Assembly (NCBI RefSeq): GCF_900110135.1
Contig: NZ_FOCO01000007.1
Coordinates: 1-64,000 of the forward strand
DNA: 64,000 bases
Reading direction: 5' to 3'
DNA from: Pseudorhodobacter antarcticus
Lineage (GTDB): Bacteria > Pseudomonadota > Alphaproteobacteria > Rhodobacterales > Rhodobacteraceae
Each line of letters begins with the position of its first letter. Position 1 is the stretch's first letter. A program made the translations under genes and the position numbers. Shown here in pieces: positions 55,315-63,360 of this stretch. Under the pieces are notes generated by a model. It was given only the letters and a program-made list of their open reading frames with translations, did no database searches and had not been told where the DNA came from.

Positions 55315-56832
55315 ATGAATGTTCTAGTTTGGTATAAGCGCGATTTACGGGTAGCCGACCACCCTGCCCTGACCCTTGCGGCCAGCATTGGCCCCGTTTT
55401 TCCGCTGTATATTGTGGAGCCGGACTATTGGGCGCAGCGCGACACATCGGCCCGGCAATGGGAGTTTGTGGCCGAAGCGCTGGCGGGTTTGCGCCGCGAT
55501 TTGGCGGATGCGGGCGCGCCGTTGGTGGTGCGGGTTGGCGACGCGCTGGAGGTGTTGACGCGGATGTGCCGCCAAAACGCGATCACCCGCATCGTGAGTC
55601 ACGAAGAAATTGGCAATGACTGGACGTTTGCGCGCGACAAGCGGGTGAAGGCCTGGGCGCGCGCGGCGGGGATTGATTGGGTGGAACTGCAGCAATGCGG
55701 GGTGTCGCGCGGTGGTCGGGGCCGTGCTGGATGGGCCGGACGGCGCAATGCGTTTGCCGCGACCCCGGCCTTGGTTGTGCCTGCGATTGCGGGGGTGGCA
55801 GGGGTGGAGCCGGGGATCATTCCCCCTGCCCGCGCGCTGCGTTTGGCGGATGATCCCTGCCCCCATCGTCAGACCGGGGGCCGCGCCCCTGCTGAGGCAT
55901 TGTTGGCCAGTTTTCTGGACCAGCGCGGGTTGGCGTACAGGCGCGGCATGTCGTCGCCGATTGGGGGCGAGCGGGCCTGTTCGCGGCTGTCGCCTTATCT
56001 GGCGGTGGGCGTGATGTCGGGGCGGATGGTGGAGCAAACGGTGGCGCAGCGGTTGGAGGAAAAACCGGGCGCGGGCTGGGCACCAAACCTGCGCAGTTTT
56101 GAAAGCCGTTTGGCATGGCGCGACCATTTCACCCAAAAGCTGGAGGATGAGCCCGCGCTGGAATGGCGGGCGCTGCACCGGGCGGCGGGCAATTTGCCGG
56201 GGCGCGAGGCGGCGGGCGCGCGGATGGACGCTTGGGTGCGCGGCGAGACGGGATTGCCGTTTTTGGACGCCTGCATGCGCTATTTGAACGCCAGCGGCTG
56301 GTTGAATTTTCGGGCGCGCGCGATGGTGGTGTCGGTGGCCTGCTATCATCTGTGGTTGGATTGGCGGGTGGTCGGGCATGTGATGGCGCGGCGCTTTACC
56401 GATTATGATCCGGGCATCCATTGGCCGCAAATTCAGATGCAATCGGGGATGTCGGGGATCAACCAATTGCGGGTGTACAACCCGGTCAAACAAGGGTTGG
56501 AACAGGACCCGACAGGCGTGTTTACCCGGCGCTGGGTGCCGGAATTGGCGCATGTGCCGGACGGATTTTTGCAAATGCCGTGGAAATGGCCAAGCGCGCA
56601 CGATTTGGGGCGCAGATACCCCGAGCCGATTGTGGATTTGACATCGGCCGCGCGGGCGGCAAAAGATGCGATCGGGGGTTTGCGCAAAGCGGCGGAATAT
56701 CGCGGTGACGCCGCGCAGATTGTGGCGCGCCATGCCAGCCCCGACCGTGACGCGCGGTTTGTGAATGACCGCCAAGCGCGGCGGCGGGTTGCGGTTGCGG
56801 CCCCGGTGGCGCAGCTGAGTTGGGATTTGTGA
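55315..56832 (+). CDS. Divergent photolyase/cryptochrome-like FAD protein
   Basis: A 505-residue flavoprotein of the photolyase/cryptochrome superfamily. The N-terminal antenna-type domain starts MNVLVWYKRDLRVADHPALT; the C-terminal FAD domain has FESRLAWRDHFTQKLED, LPFLDACMRYLNASGWLNFR and DPTGVFTRRWVPELAHVP. In classical CPD photolyases the block after the FAD aspartate reads NNGGWQW...GTDAAPYFRIFNP; here it is GIHWPQIQMQSGMSGINQLR leading to VYNPVKQG. The Asn that contacts flavin N5 in class I enzymes is therefore missing. It could be a DNA repair enzyme of another subclass or a light sensor. It overlaps the DUF2256 gene by 1 base. Confidence 0.82.
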   Translation: MNVLVWYKRDLRVADHPALTLAASIGPVFPLYIVEPDYWAQRDTSARQWEFVAEALAGLRRDLADAGAPLVVRVGDALEVLTRMCRQNAITRIVSHEEIGNDWTFARDKRVKAWARAAGIDWVELQQCGVSRGGRGRAGWAGRRNAFAATPALVVPAIAGVAGVEPGIIPPARALRLADDPCPHRQTGGRAPAEALLASFLDQRGLAYRRGMSSPIGGERACSRLSPYLAVGVMSGRMVEQTVAQRLEEKPGAGWAPNLRSFESRLAWRDHFTQKLEDEPALEWRALHRAAGNLPGREAAGARMDAWVRGETGLPFLDACMRYLNASGWLNFRARAMVVSVACYHLWLDWRVVGHVMARRFTDYDPGIHWPQIQMQSGMSGINQLRVYNPVKQGLEQDPTGVFTRRWVPELAHVPDGFLQMPWKWPSAHDLGRRYPEPIVDLTSAARAAKDAIGGLRKAAEYRGDAAQIVARHASPDRDARFVNDRQARRRVAVAAPVAQLSWDL

Positions 56833-56981
56833 TGCCAAAACGGATTGAAAAGCGGGATTTGCCGCAGAAAATTTGTGCCACTTGCGGGCGGCCGTTCACT
56901 TGGCGCAAGGCCTGGGCAAAGGTTTGGGAGGAGGTGCGGTACTGTTCGGACCGCTGCCGCAGCACGCGAAAACCCGGATGA
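56832..56981 (+). CDS. DUF2256 small zinc-finger-like protein
   Basis: A 49-residue protein beginning MPKRIEKRDLPQKICATCGR. Cys15, Cys18, Cys38 and Cys42 (C-x2-C ... C-x3-C) surround FTWRKAWAKVWEEVRY, the DUF2256 signature, and probably bind zinc. The ATG shares a base with the stop of the photolyase-like gene (TGATG), so the two are translationally coupled. Function is unknown; the tight pairing with a flavoprotein gene suggests joint action, which is inference. Confidence 0.85.
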   Translation: MPKRIEKRDLPQKICATCGRPFTWRKAWAKVWEEVRYCSDRCRSTRKPG

Positions 56982-57103
56982 TTATCAAAAATTTCGAATA
57001 GGTTATTTCGGAAAATCTGCAGGGGATGCGGGGCATTCTCGTTGCGTTTTCCCGGTGGCACCCCTACTTGTGTGCCGTTGTATGCAAAAGGAGACGTAGG
57101 CCG

Positions 57104-59251
57104 ATGGCACAGATGTTGGACAAGGCGGGGATCAAGGTTGACGCGGAACTGGTGACGTTCCTTGAAGACCGCGCATTGCCGGGGACCGGGGTTGCGGCGG
57201 CCGATTTCTGGGCAGGGTTTGCGGGGGTTATCAACACGCTGGGGCCGAAAAACCGGGCGTTGCTGGCCAAGCGTGCGGATATTCAAGCGCAGATTGATGC
57301 GTGGCATATTGCGCACCGCGATGCGCCCCATGATGCCGAAGCCTATATGGCATTTTTGCGCGAGATTGGGTATTTGGTGCCCGAAGGCGGCGATTTCACC
57401 ATCCAAACCGCGAATGTGGACCCGGAAATTGCGAAAATTCCCGGCCCGCAATTGGTGGTGCCGATCACCAATGCGCGGTTTGCGTTGAACGCGGCCAATG
57501 CGCGTTGGGGCAGTCTGTATGATGCGCTTTATGGCACCGATGCGATGGGGGTCCAGCCACCTGCCGGGGCTTATGAGCGTGGGCATGGCGCGCGGGTTGT
57601 GGCGCGCGCGCGGATGTTTTTGGATGAGGCGTTTCCGGTTGCGGGGGCCAGCCATTCGGATGTGCGGCGGTATTATGTGCAAGGCGGGCAGTTGTTGGTG
57701 GATGATATGCCACTGATGGAGCCCGCGAAATTCGTGGGCTATCGCGGCAATCCAAAGGCACCCGATGCGGTGCTGTTGAAAAACAATGGCTTGCATGTGG
57801 AATTGGTGTTTGACCGTGCGCACCCGATTGGCAGCCGCGACCATGCGTTGCTGGCCGATGTGCGGATGGAAGCGGCGGTATCGGCGATCATGGATTGTGA
57901 GGATTCGGTCGCTTGCGTGGACGCCGAGGATAAGGTGCAGGCTTACGGCAACTGGCTGGGCCTGATGAAGGGCGATTTGAGCGAGAATTTTGTCAAAGGC
58001 GGGCAGACGGTGACGCGCGCATTGGCCGCGGACCGCGAGTATATGGGGCCGGATGGCACCGCGTTTTCGGTCAAAGGGCGCGCGTTGATGTTGGTGCGCA
58101 ACGTTGGGCATTTGATGACAAACCCGGCCGTTTTGGACAAGGAGGGCCATGAGGGGTTTGAGGGGCTGATGGATGCTTGCATCACCACGCTGATTGCGAT
58201 GCATGATTTGCAGCGCGCGGGCGGAAATTCGGTCACAGGGTCGGTTTATGTGGTGAAGCCGAAGATGCATGGGCCCGAAGAAGTGGCCTTTGCGGATGAG
58301 ATTTTCACGGCGGTTGAAGCGATGCTGGGCTTGCCGCAATACACGGTGAAGCTGGGGATTATGGATGAGGAGCGCCGGACAACGGTGAACCTGAAGGAAT
58401 GTATCCGCGCGGCCAAACATCGGGTGTGTTTTATCAACACCGGGTTCTTGGACCGCACGGGGGATGAGATTCACACTAGCATGGAGGCCGGGCCGTTCAG
58501 CCGCAAGGATTTCATCAAGCGCAAAGGCTGGATTGGCGCGTATGAGAATATGAACGTCGATATTGGTCTGGAATGTGGGCTGTCGGGGCGCGCGCAGATT
58601 GGCAAAGGCATGTGGGCGATGCCCGACCGCATGGCCGCAATGCTGGAGCAAAAGATTGACCACCCCAAGGCGGGCGCTAATTGTGCTTGGGTGCCATCGC
58701 CCACCGCGGCAGTGCTGCATGCGTTGCATTACCACAAGATTGATGTGTTTGCCGTGCAAAAGCGTTTGGCGGCGGGCGGGCGGCGGGCGCATGTGAACGC
58801 GGTGCTGGACATTCCGCTGGCGGCGTATCGCAAATGGCCTGTGGAGCAGGTCACGCAAGAGGTGGAGAACAACGCCCAAGGGATTTTGGGCTATGTTGTG
58901 CGCTGGATTGACCAAGGAGTGGGCTGTTCCAAAGTGCCCGACATTCACGATGTGGGGTTGATGGAGGACCGGGCGACCTGCCGGATTTCTAGCCAAGCGC
59001 TGGCCAATTGGATGCACAATGGCGTGGTATCAGAAACCCAAGTGATGGACGCCATGCGCAAAATGGCCGCCGTGGTCGACCGCCAGAATGCGAGCGATGC
59101 GGCGTACCGGCCCATGGCGCCGGGATTTGACGGCATTGCGTTTGAGGCGGCGTGTGATTTGGTGTTCAAGGGCCGCGAGCAACCATCGGGCTACACGGAA
59201 CCCGTTTTGCATGCGCGCCGTTTGCAGTTGAAAGCGCAGCGCAATTCGTAA
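57104..59251 (+). CDS. glcB: Malate synthase G
   Basis: Condenses glyoxylate and acetyl-CoA to malate in the glyoxylate or glycolate route. The 715-residue protein is the long (G) isoform: [59 protein letters not shown] and the C-terminal plug domain. The start at 57104 follows AAGGAG; upstream codons to 57026 are rejected. No isocitrate lyase gene is nearby. A 14-bp tandem repeat and a strong terminator follow. Confidence 0.96.
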   Translation: MAQMLDKAGIKVDAELVTFLEDRALPGTGVAAADFWAGFAGVINTLGPKNRALLAKRADIQAQIDAWHIAHRDAPHDAEAYMAFLREIGYLVPEGGDFTIQTANVDPEIAKIPGPQLVVPITNARFALNAANARWGSLYDALYGTDAMGVQPPAGAYERGHGARVVARARMFLDEAFPVAGASHSDVRRYYVQGGQLLVDDMPLMEPAKFVGYRGNPKAPDAVLLKNNGLHVELVFDRAHPIGSRDHALLADVRMEAAVSAIMDCEDSVACVDAEDKVQAYGNWLGLMKGDLSENFVKGGQTVTRALAADREYMGPDGTAFSVKGRALMLVRNVGHLMTNPAVLDKEGHEGFEGLMDACITTLIAMHDLQRAGGNSVTGSVYVVKPKMHGPEEVAFADEIFTAVEAMLGLPQYTVKLGIMDEERRTTVNLKECIRAAKHRVCFINTGFLDRTGDEIHTSMEAGPFSRKDFIKRKGWIGAYENMNVDIGLECGLSGRAQIGKGMWAMPDRMAAMLEQKIDHPKAGANCAWVPSPTAAVLHALHYHKIDVFAVQKRLAAGGRRAHVNAVLDIPLAAYRKWPVEQVTQEVENNAQGILGYVVRWIDQGVGCSKVPDIHDVGLMEDRATCRISSQALANWMHNGVVSETQVMDAMRKMAAVVDRQNASDAAYRPMAPGFDGIAFEAACDLVFKGREQPSGYTEPVLHARRLQLKAQRNS

Positions 59252-59273
59252 AAGGGAGCGTGGCGCAGGGGGC

Positions 59274-59290
59274 GGTGGGTTGCACCCACC
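59274..59290. repeat. Small hairpin after glcB
   Basis: GGTGGGTTGCACCCACC, a perfect 7-bp stem with a TGC loop, 23 bases after the glcB stop. No T-run. Confidence 0.6.
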
Positions 59291-59309
59291 CTACCCTACC
59301 CCGCGATGC

Positions 59310-59380
59310 TTTGGCCCCAATGATTTGGCCCACTCAGTTTGGCCCGCGCTGATTTGACCCACCTGATTTGGTGCATAATA
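59310..59380. repeat. Five degenerate 14-15 bp tandem repeats
   Basis: A TTTGGCCC-type core (TTTGACCC and TTTGGTGC in later units) recurs with starts at 59310, 59324, 59338, 59353 and 59367, spacings 14, 14, 15 and 14. The typical unit is TTTGGCCCNNNTGA. It is non-coding and lies between glcB and the terminator. Confidence 0.7.
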
Positions 59381-59384
59381 ATTT

Positions 59385-59415
59385 ACCCCCGGTTCGTTTG
59401 GACCGGGGGTTTTTT
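59385..59415. terminator. Intrinsic terminator, glcB (plus) / bolA (minus)
   Basis: A 9-bp stem ACCCCCGGT / ACCGGGGGT with an 8-base loop and six Ts on the plus strand (59410-59415). On the minus strand it follows the 20-nt element downstream of bolA. Confidence 0.9.
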
Positions 59416-59416
59416 A

Positions 59417-59436
59417 GGTATTTAAGCCAAGACGAA
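59417..59436 (-). repeat. Dispersed 20-nt 3' element, copy E
   Basis: Minus-strand TTCGTCTTGGCTTAAATACC, identical to copy B at 14769. It lies 12 bases after the bolA stop in the same orientation and directly before the terminator hairpin at 59385-59415. Confidence 0.78.
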
Positions 59437-59448
59437 TTCAGGCGCGGT

Positions 59449-59703
59449 TTAGCCGATGTCGAGGGCGAGCGCGTGGATGCGCGCGATGAGGTCGGGGCCC
59501 AAGGCGGCGTGGACGGCGCGGTGGCGTTGGACGCGGCCCATGGGCGCAAAGGCGGGGGCGCGCAGGATGACGTTGAAATGAGTCTCTCCGGTGCCATCAT
59601 CGCCTGCGTGGCCTGCGTGGCGGTGGCTGTCATTGACCACCTCCAGCCGATCAGGGGTGAAAGCATCGGTCAATTTGTGGTAAATCTCGTCTGCGACTGG
59701 CAT
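59449..59703 (-). CDS. bolA: BolA family protein
   Basis: An 84-residue BolA-fold protein. These partner with monothiol glutaredoxins in iron-sulfur cluster trafficking, or act as regulators of cell shape. It shows MPVADEIYHKLTDAFTPDRL, NDSHRHAGHAGDDGTGETHF with the conserved His and the family FNVILRAPAF, then VQRHRAVHAALG. The open frame extends to 59979, but the extra part is antisense to the J-domain gene. It is divergent from that gene across 72 bases. Confidence 0.93.
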   Translation of the reverse strand: MPVADEIYHKLTDAFTPDRLEVVNDSHRHAGHAGDDGTGETHFNVILRAPAFAPMGRVQRHRAVHAALGPDLIARIHALALDIG

Positions 59704-59775
59704 ATTTCTGTCAACCCCCTTCAATCCGTTGCGTAATAGTCTAAACTCTCGCCTTCGAACAGGAAAGGCCACATC

Positions 59776-60414
59776 ATGACAACACGTCCGCCCTTTGAAT
59801 TTGATATGCGGGTTTCTTCGGATAAGAAGAAGCGCAAAACCGGGCGTCGGGGGATGTCGGGGGCGTTTGAGACGTCGACCAAGACCTGTGAGTTTGGCGG
59901 ATGCAATGAGCCGGGGGTGTACCGTGCGCCCAAAAGCCCGGATTTGTTGGATGAATTCCTGTGGTTTTGCAAAGATCATGTGCGCGAATACAACCTGAAG
60001 TGGAATTTCTTTCAGGGCAGCACCGAGGACGCGTTTGAGGCGTTTTTGGACAAGGACCGGGTGTGGGGGCGTGAAACCAAGCCGTTCAACAAACGGCCCG
60101 ATGAAGGCCGCGTGTGGTCACGGTTGGGCGTGAATGACCCGATGGAGATTTTGGGCGAGAAGGCGACGCAGAACCCCGGCAAGGTCAATCCGGCGGCGGC
60201 ATCCCGCAAATTGCCACCAACCGAGCGCAAGGCCTTGGAGATTTTGGACGCGCGCGATAGCTGGACGAAACCGGAGATTCGCAAGCAATACAAGAGCTTG
60301 GTGAAGGATCTTCATCCAGATATGAATGGTGGGGATAGATCGGACGAGGAGCGGTTGCAGGAGGTGGTCTGGGCTTGGGAGCAGATCAAGGAGAGCCGGT
60401 TTTTCCGCGATTGA
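59776..60414 (+). CDS. DnaJ-family protein with C-terminal J domain
   Basis: A 212-residue J-domain protein. The J domain is at the C-terminus (~148-212) with the HPD motif at 180-182 (VKDLHPDMNGGD) needed to stimulate DnaK. The N-terminal part has C38, C43, C65 and H68 (CEFGGC ... FCKDH), a possible zinc site, and no G/F-rich or DnaJ zinc-finger region, so it is a class III co-chaperone with its own client or localisation domain. It is divergent from bolA. Confidence 0.87.
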   Translation: MTTRPPFEFDMRVSSDKKKRKTGRRGMSGAFETSTKTCEFGGCNEPGVYRAPKSPDLLDEFLWFCKDHVREYNLKWNFFQGSTEDAFEAFLDKDRVWGRETKPFNKRPDEGRVWSRLGVNDPMEILGEKATQNPGKVNPAAASRKLPPTERKALEILDARDSWTKPEIRKQYKSLVKDLHPDMNGGDRSDEERLQEVVWAWEQIKESRFFRD

Positions 60415-60502
60415 GGGGCGCAGGGTTTTGCGCGATTTGGCTGTGAAACCCGCCCCTTTGCCCTTGACGCCGCGCGCTGGCCTGACTAATCAAGGCGCTG
60501 TT

Positions 60503-60576
60503 GGCGGGTGGGCAGGCAGGCTATGCACCGGATTGCAAATCCGAGTAGACCGGTTCGATTCCGGTACCCGCCTCCA
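60503..60576 (+). tRNA. tRNA-Cys (anticodon GCA)
   Basis: Acceptor GGCGGGT pairs with ACCCGCC, anticodon stem CGGAT/ATCCG encloses TGCAA (anticodon GCA), T-loop TTCGATTC, discriminator T and encoded CCA (60574-60576). Length is 74. Confidence 0.96.
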
Positions 60577-60617
60577 GATTTACTTAAAATCTTTGATGTT
60601 GCCGCCCGTCTTTGTCG

Positions 60618-61157
60618 TTATGCGACAGCGCGCGCGAGGCGTGTGAGTTTGGCGCGTTTGAGCATGGGGGCAAGGGATTTTTGGCTGCCTGAAAGTTCGG
60701 AGGCGCGGGTGCGGACCTGTTCCAATGCGGCGGTGATTTGGGTGGGGTGGTGCGACCACAGCTCCCACAAGAGGCTGTCGGGGTCGCGGCGGTCCAGCCC
60801 CTCGGCTGACAGGATCGCGCGGGGGAAATCTTTGGCATTCAGGGTGATAATGGCATCGGCGCTGCTGGCGATGGCCACGGCGAGCACGTGCAGATCGTTT
60901 TCATCGGGCAAATGCAGGCGGGATTCGAGACCCGGCTGCGGTTTGATGGTGGCGTGGGGAAAGCCTGCGCGGGCGCGGGTGATGGCAGCTGCCGCGTCAT
61001 GGTCGGCGTCGGTGCCGTAGCGTTGGGCGGCGCGGTGCCATTCGCCAAGGATGCGGTTGGACCACAGAGGCTGGAACAGCCCTGTGGCCGCGACCGCAAG
61101 CAGGGATTCGCGCATGACCGTTGGAAAGAGAACGCAAGCGTCGAGAACGAGTTTCAC
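60618..61157 (-). CDS. PIN-domain protein (RSP_2648-like)
   Basis: A probable nuclease of 179 residues with a PIN fold: the first acidic residue in MKLVLDACVLFP (D6), E39 in ILGEWHRAA, and the third/fourth in DENDLHVLAVA and TLNAKDFP. No antitoxin gene overlaps or adjoins it on the minus strand, so it does not look like a VapC of a standard toxin-antitoxin pair. It resembles the Rhodobacter family named after RSP_2648. It starts 6 bases after the rlmI stop, so the two may be co-transcribed. Confidence 0.8.
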   Translation of the reverse strand: MKLVLDACVLFPTVMRESLLAVAATGLFQPLWSNRILGEWHRAAQRYGTDADHDAAAAITRARAGFPHATIKPQPGLESRLHLPDENDLHVLAVAIASSADAIITLNAKDFPRAILSAEGLDRRDPDSLLWELWSHHPTQITAALEQVRTRASELSGSQKSLAPMLKRAKLTRLARAVA

Positions 61158-61163
61158 GCGGGA

Positions 61164-62399
61164 TTAACCATCGAGGCGGTAAAACAGCGCCTTGAGGTAA
61201 CCCGATTCCGCCAGTTGCGGCAGCATGGGGTGATCGGGGCCTGCGTGGCCGGTGTGGATGAGTTGGCCCCGCCGCCCGCCCCGCCCGATGCCGCGCCCGC
61301 AAGCGTTGCGAAAGGCGGTAAGATCAGCGGCATGAGAGCAAGAGCAGAGGCCAAGGTAGCCACCCGGTGCCACCAACGGGGCTGCGAGGCGCGCGATGCG
61401 TTCGTAGGCGCGCAAGCCCGCCTCCAACGCAGGTTTGGCGGGAGCGAAGGCGGGCGGGTCGCAGATGATGACATCAAATTGCGCGCCTTCACCTGCCAGC
61501 GCCTCTAGCACCGCGAAAGCGTCGCCTTGGCGGGTGGTGAACTGGTCGGCAAAGCCGGAGGCCGCGGCACCTTGGTCGGCGAGTGCGAGCGCGGGGACGG
61601 AGCCATCAACCGCCAGCACGGATTGCGCACCGCCTGCGAGGGCCGCGAGGCCAAAGCCGCCGACATGAGAAAAGAGATCAAGCACCCGCGCGCCGTTAGA
61701 CAGCGTGGCGGCAAAAGCGTGGTTGGGGCGCTGGTCGAAGAAGAGGCCGGTTTTTTGGCCACCAATCAGGTCGGCCATATAGGTGGCACCGTTCATCGGC
61801 ACCGGGATTGCGGCGTCGATGGTGCCGTGCAAGGTGACGGTTTCATCCGAAAGCCCTTCCATGCTGCGGGCGCGGCCAGTGCCGTTTTTCAACACGTTTT
61901 TCACGCCGGTCACAGCGATAAGGGCGGCGGTGAGGGCGTCAAGATGCGCCTCGGCCCAGGCGGCGTTGGGTTGGATGACGGCGGTATCGCCAAAACGGTC
62001 GATGATGACGCCGGGCAGCCCGTCCGCCTCGGCATGCACCAAGCGGTAATAGGGGGCGGCATAGAGGCGGGCGCGCATGGCGTGGGCGCGGGTGATGCGC
62101 GCGGTGAGCCATGCTTGGTCAATCACCGCATCTGGGTTTTGATCGAGCATGCGGCCGATGATTTTGGAATTGGGATTGACGGTGACCACACCCATCGGGC
62201 GGCGATCGCCATCTTCCAGCAGCGCCAGCGTGCCCGGTGTCAGGTTTTGCGTGCGCCGGTCGGTGACCAATTCATCGGCATAAATCCAAGGAAAGCCGTG
62301 GCGAATGGCGCGGGCTTCGGCCTTTGGTTTCAGGCGGACAACCGGGCGGCTGTTGGTGAGGGCGGGGTCGCTGTCATGCGAAAGGGGGGTGCTGTTCAT
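61164..62399 (-). CDS. rlmI: 23S rRNA (cytosine-5) methyltransferase RlmI-type
   Basis: A class I SAM-dependent methyltransferase of 411 residues. The N-terminal PUA domain (~20-95) has VVRLKPKAEARAIRHGFPWI; the EEHEE-like middle domain and the Rossmann core follow, with VLDLFSHVGGFGLAALAGGA as motif I, DVIICDPPAFAPAKP as motif IV and the catalytic Cys in LGLCSCSHAADL. E. coli RlmI methylates C1962 of 23S rRNA. It is upstream of the PIN-domain gene on the same strand. Confidence 0.9.
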   Translation of the reverse strand: MNSTPLSHDSDPALTNSRPVVRLKPKAEARAIRHGFPWIYADELVTDRRTQNLTPGTLALLEDGDRRPMGVVTVNPNSKIIGRMLDQNPDAVIDQAWLTARITRAHAMRARLYAAPYYRLVHAEADGLPGVIIDRFGDTAVIQPNAAWAEAHLDALTAALIAVTGVKNVLKNGTGRARSMEGLSDETVTLHGTIDAAIPVPMNGATYMADLIGGQKTGLFFDQRPNHAFAATLSNGARVLDLFSHVGGFGLAALAGGAQSVLAVDGSVPALALADQGAAASGFADQFTTRQGDAFAVLEALAGEGAQFDVIICDPPAFAPAKPALEAGLRAYERIARLAAPLVAPGGYLGLCSCSHAADLTAFRNACGRGIGRGGRRGQLIHTGHAGPDHPMLPQLAESGYLKALFYRLDG

Positions 62400-62458
62400 G
62401 CCCCCCCAATATCCGGTTTTATGGGCTTGTGAAAGCCTGTCTGTGTAGGGTTTTGCGA

Positions 62459-63130
62459 TTAGCGGATGGCGGCAAGGGTGGTGGGGTCAATTGCGCCACG
62501 GCTGGTTGCTGATTCCTCATACTTGCGGGAAACTTCTTGGCGCACGCCTTGGCGCAATGCCTCGATCACCACAACGCGCTGGGTGCGGCCGGCCTGTTCT
62601 TCGGCAATCGCGGCGCTGCCACCGGCGGCGGCGGCGTTCACCTCTACCGGGCGCGTCGCCTCAATCACTTCGCCGGTTTCGGCGTTGATCACGCTGAGGT
62701 CAAATTTCATGTTGAACACGCCGCCCACGGTATAGCGGGTTTTTTCGGTCACGCCGTGAAAGCGGGTGACGGTGGCCACGATCATCACGGGTGGGCCGTC
62801 TTTCATCTTGGCGGTGGCCATGCCGAATGCGTCGGTAAAGATGGAGTGGACTTGCTGGTAGCGATCGCCCCGCGGTTCGCCGCGCCAGACAATGTCGGCG
62901 CTGGGGTAGAACATATTCGCCTCCGACACTTTCAGATCGCGCGGCACCTCGATGCGAATTTCGCGCACGTCATATTGGGCGGCAAGGTAAAGGCGTTTGG
63001 CCCCTTCGACATTGGCGGCGGCAAGATCGGTTGTGTTCATGCTGACGTTGCGCGATGCCAGATCAGAGGTGCCGCAAGCCGAAAGGCCAAAGGCCAACCC
63101 AAGTGCGATGATGATGCGTGTGGCCTTCAT
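62459..63130 (-). CDS. Putative lipoprotein, DUF6778-like
   Basis: A predicted outer-envelope lipoprotein of 223 residues. The signal MKATRIIIALGLAFGLSACG ends in the lipobox LSAC with Cys19 as the lipidation site. The mature part has one repeated-strand domain (VREIRIEVPRDLKVSEANMF, VVIEALRQGVRQEVSRKYEE) and is conserved in Rhodobacterales; I believe it corresponds to DUF6778, which I could not check. AGGAAA supports the start at 63130; the open frame to 63481 runs antisense to edd. Confidence 0.75.
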   Translation of the reverse strand: MKATRIIIALGLAFGLSACGTSDLASRNVSMNTTDLAAANVEGAKRLYLAAQYDVREIRIEVPRDLKVSEANMFYPSADIVWRGEPRGDRYQQVHSIFTDAFGMATAKMKDGPPVMIVATVTRFHGVTEKTRYTVGGVFNMKFDLSVINAETGEVIEATRPVEVNAAAAGGSAAIAEEQAGRTQRVVVIEALRQGVRQEVSRKYEESATSRGAIDPTTLAAIR

Positions 63131-63360
63131 GGCGTTTCCTTTTGGTCCGTTCTGTCCCTGAGTTCGGTGTTTGACGGGGAAATGTGGCGCAAATAGGCGC
63201 TGGATTGGGCAATCTTGGGGTGGTATTTTGGTTTTTATGAGGGACGGTCTGGGGCATAGTGGCGATATATCCCCTTTTCTTTTGGGCTGGTTAGCGCTAA
63301 CAGTTTTGCAACCGAGATTGGCCAGCCCTAATCGCCCAAACCAAACAAGTGAGGCCCGCG
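63131..63360. other. Divergent intergenic region, lipoprotein gene / edd
   Basis: 230 bases holding the divergent promoters. The only distinct site is the palindrome at 63290-63301. No RNA gene or small ORF is convincing. Confidence 0.5.
63290..63301. promoter_or_regulatory. LacI-type operator upstream of edd
   Basis: GTTAGCGCTAAC is a perfect 12-bp palindrome with the central CG typical of LacI-family operators. It lies 59 bases before the edd ATG, so a sugar- or gluconate-responsive LacI-type regulator probably controls the gene. Confidence 0.6.

Noticed and set aside
56522-59017. 831-codon open frame antisense to the photolyase-like gene and glcB
   Set aside because: Its translation is rich in His, Arg, Pro and Gln with no domain, which is the usual antisense shadow of GC-rich coding DNA; both sense genes are clear.
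60618-61157. VapBC toxin-antitoxin module
   Set aside because: The PIN protein has no adjacent or overlapping antitoxin gene; its upstream neighbour is rlmI.
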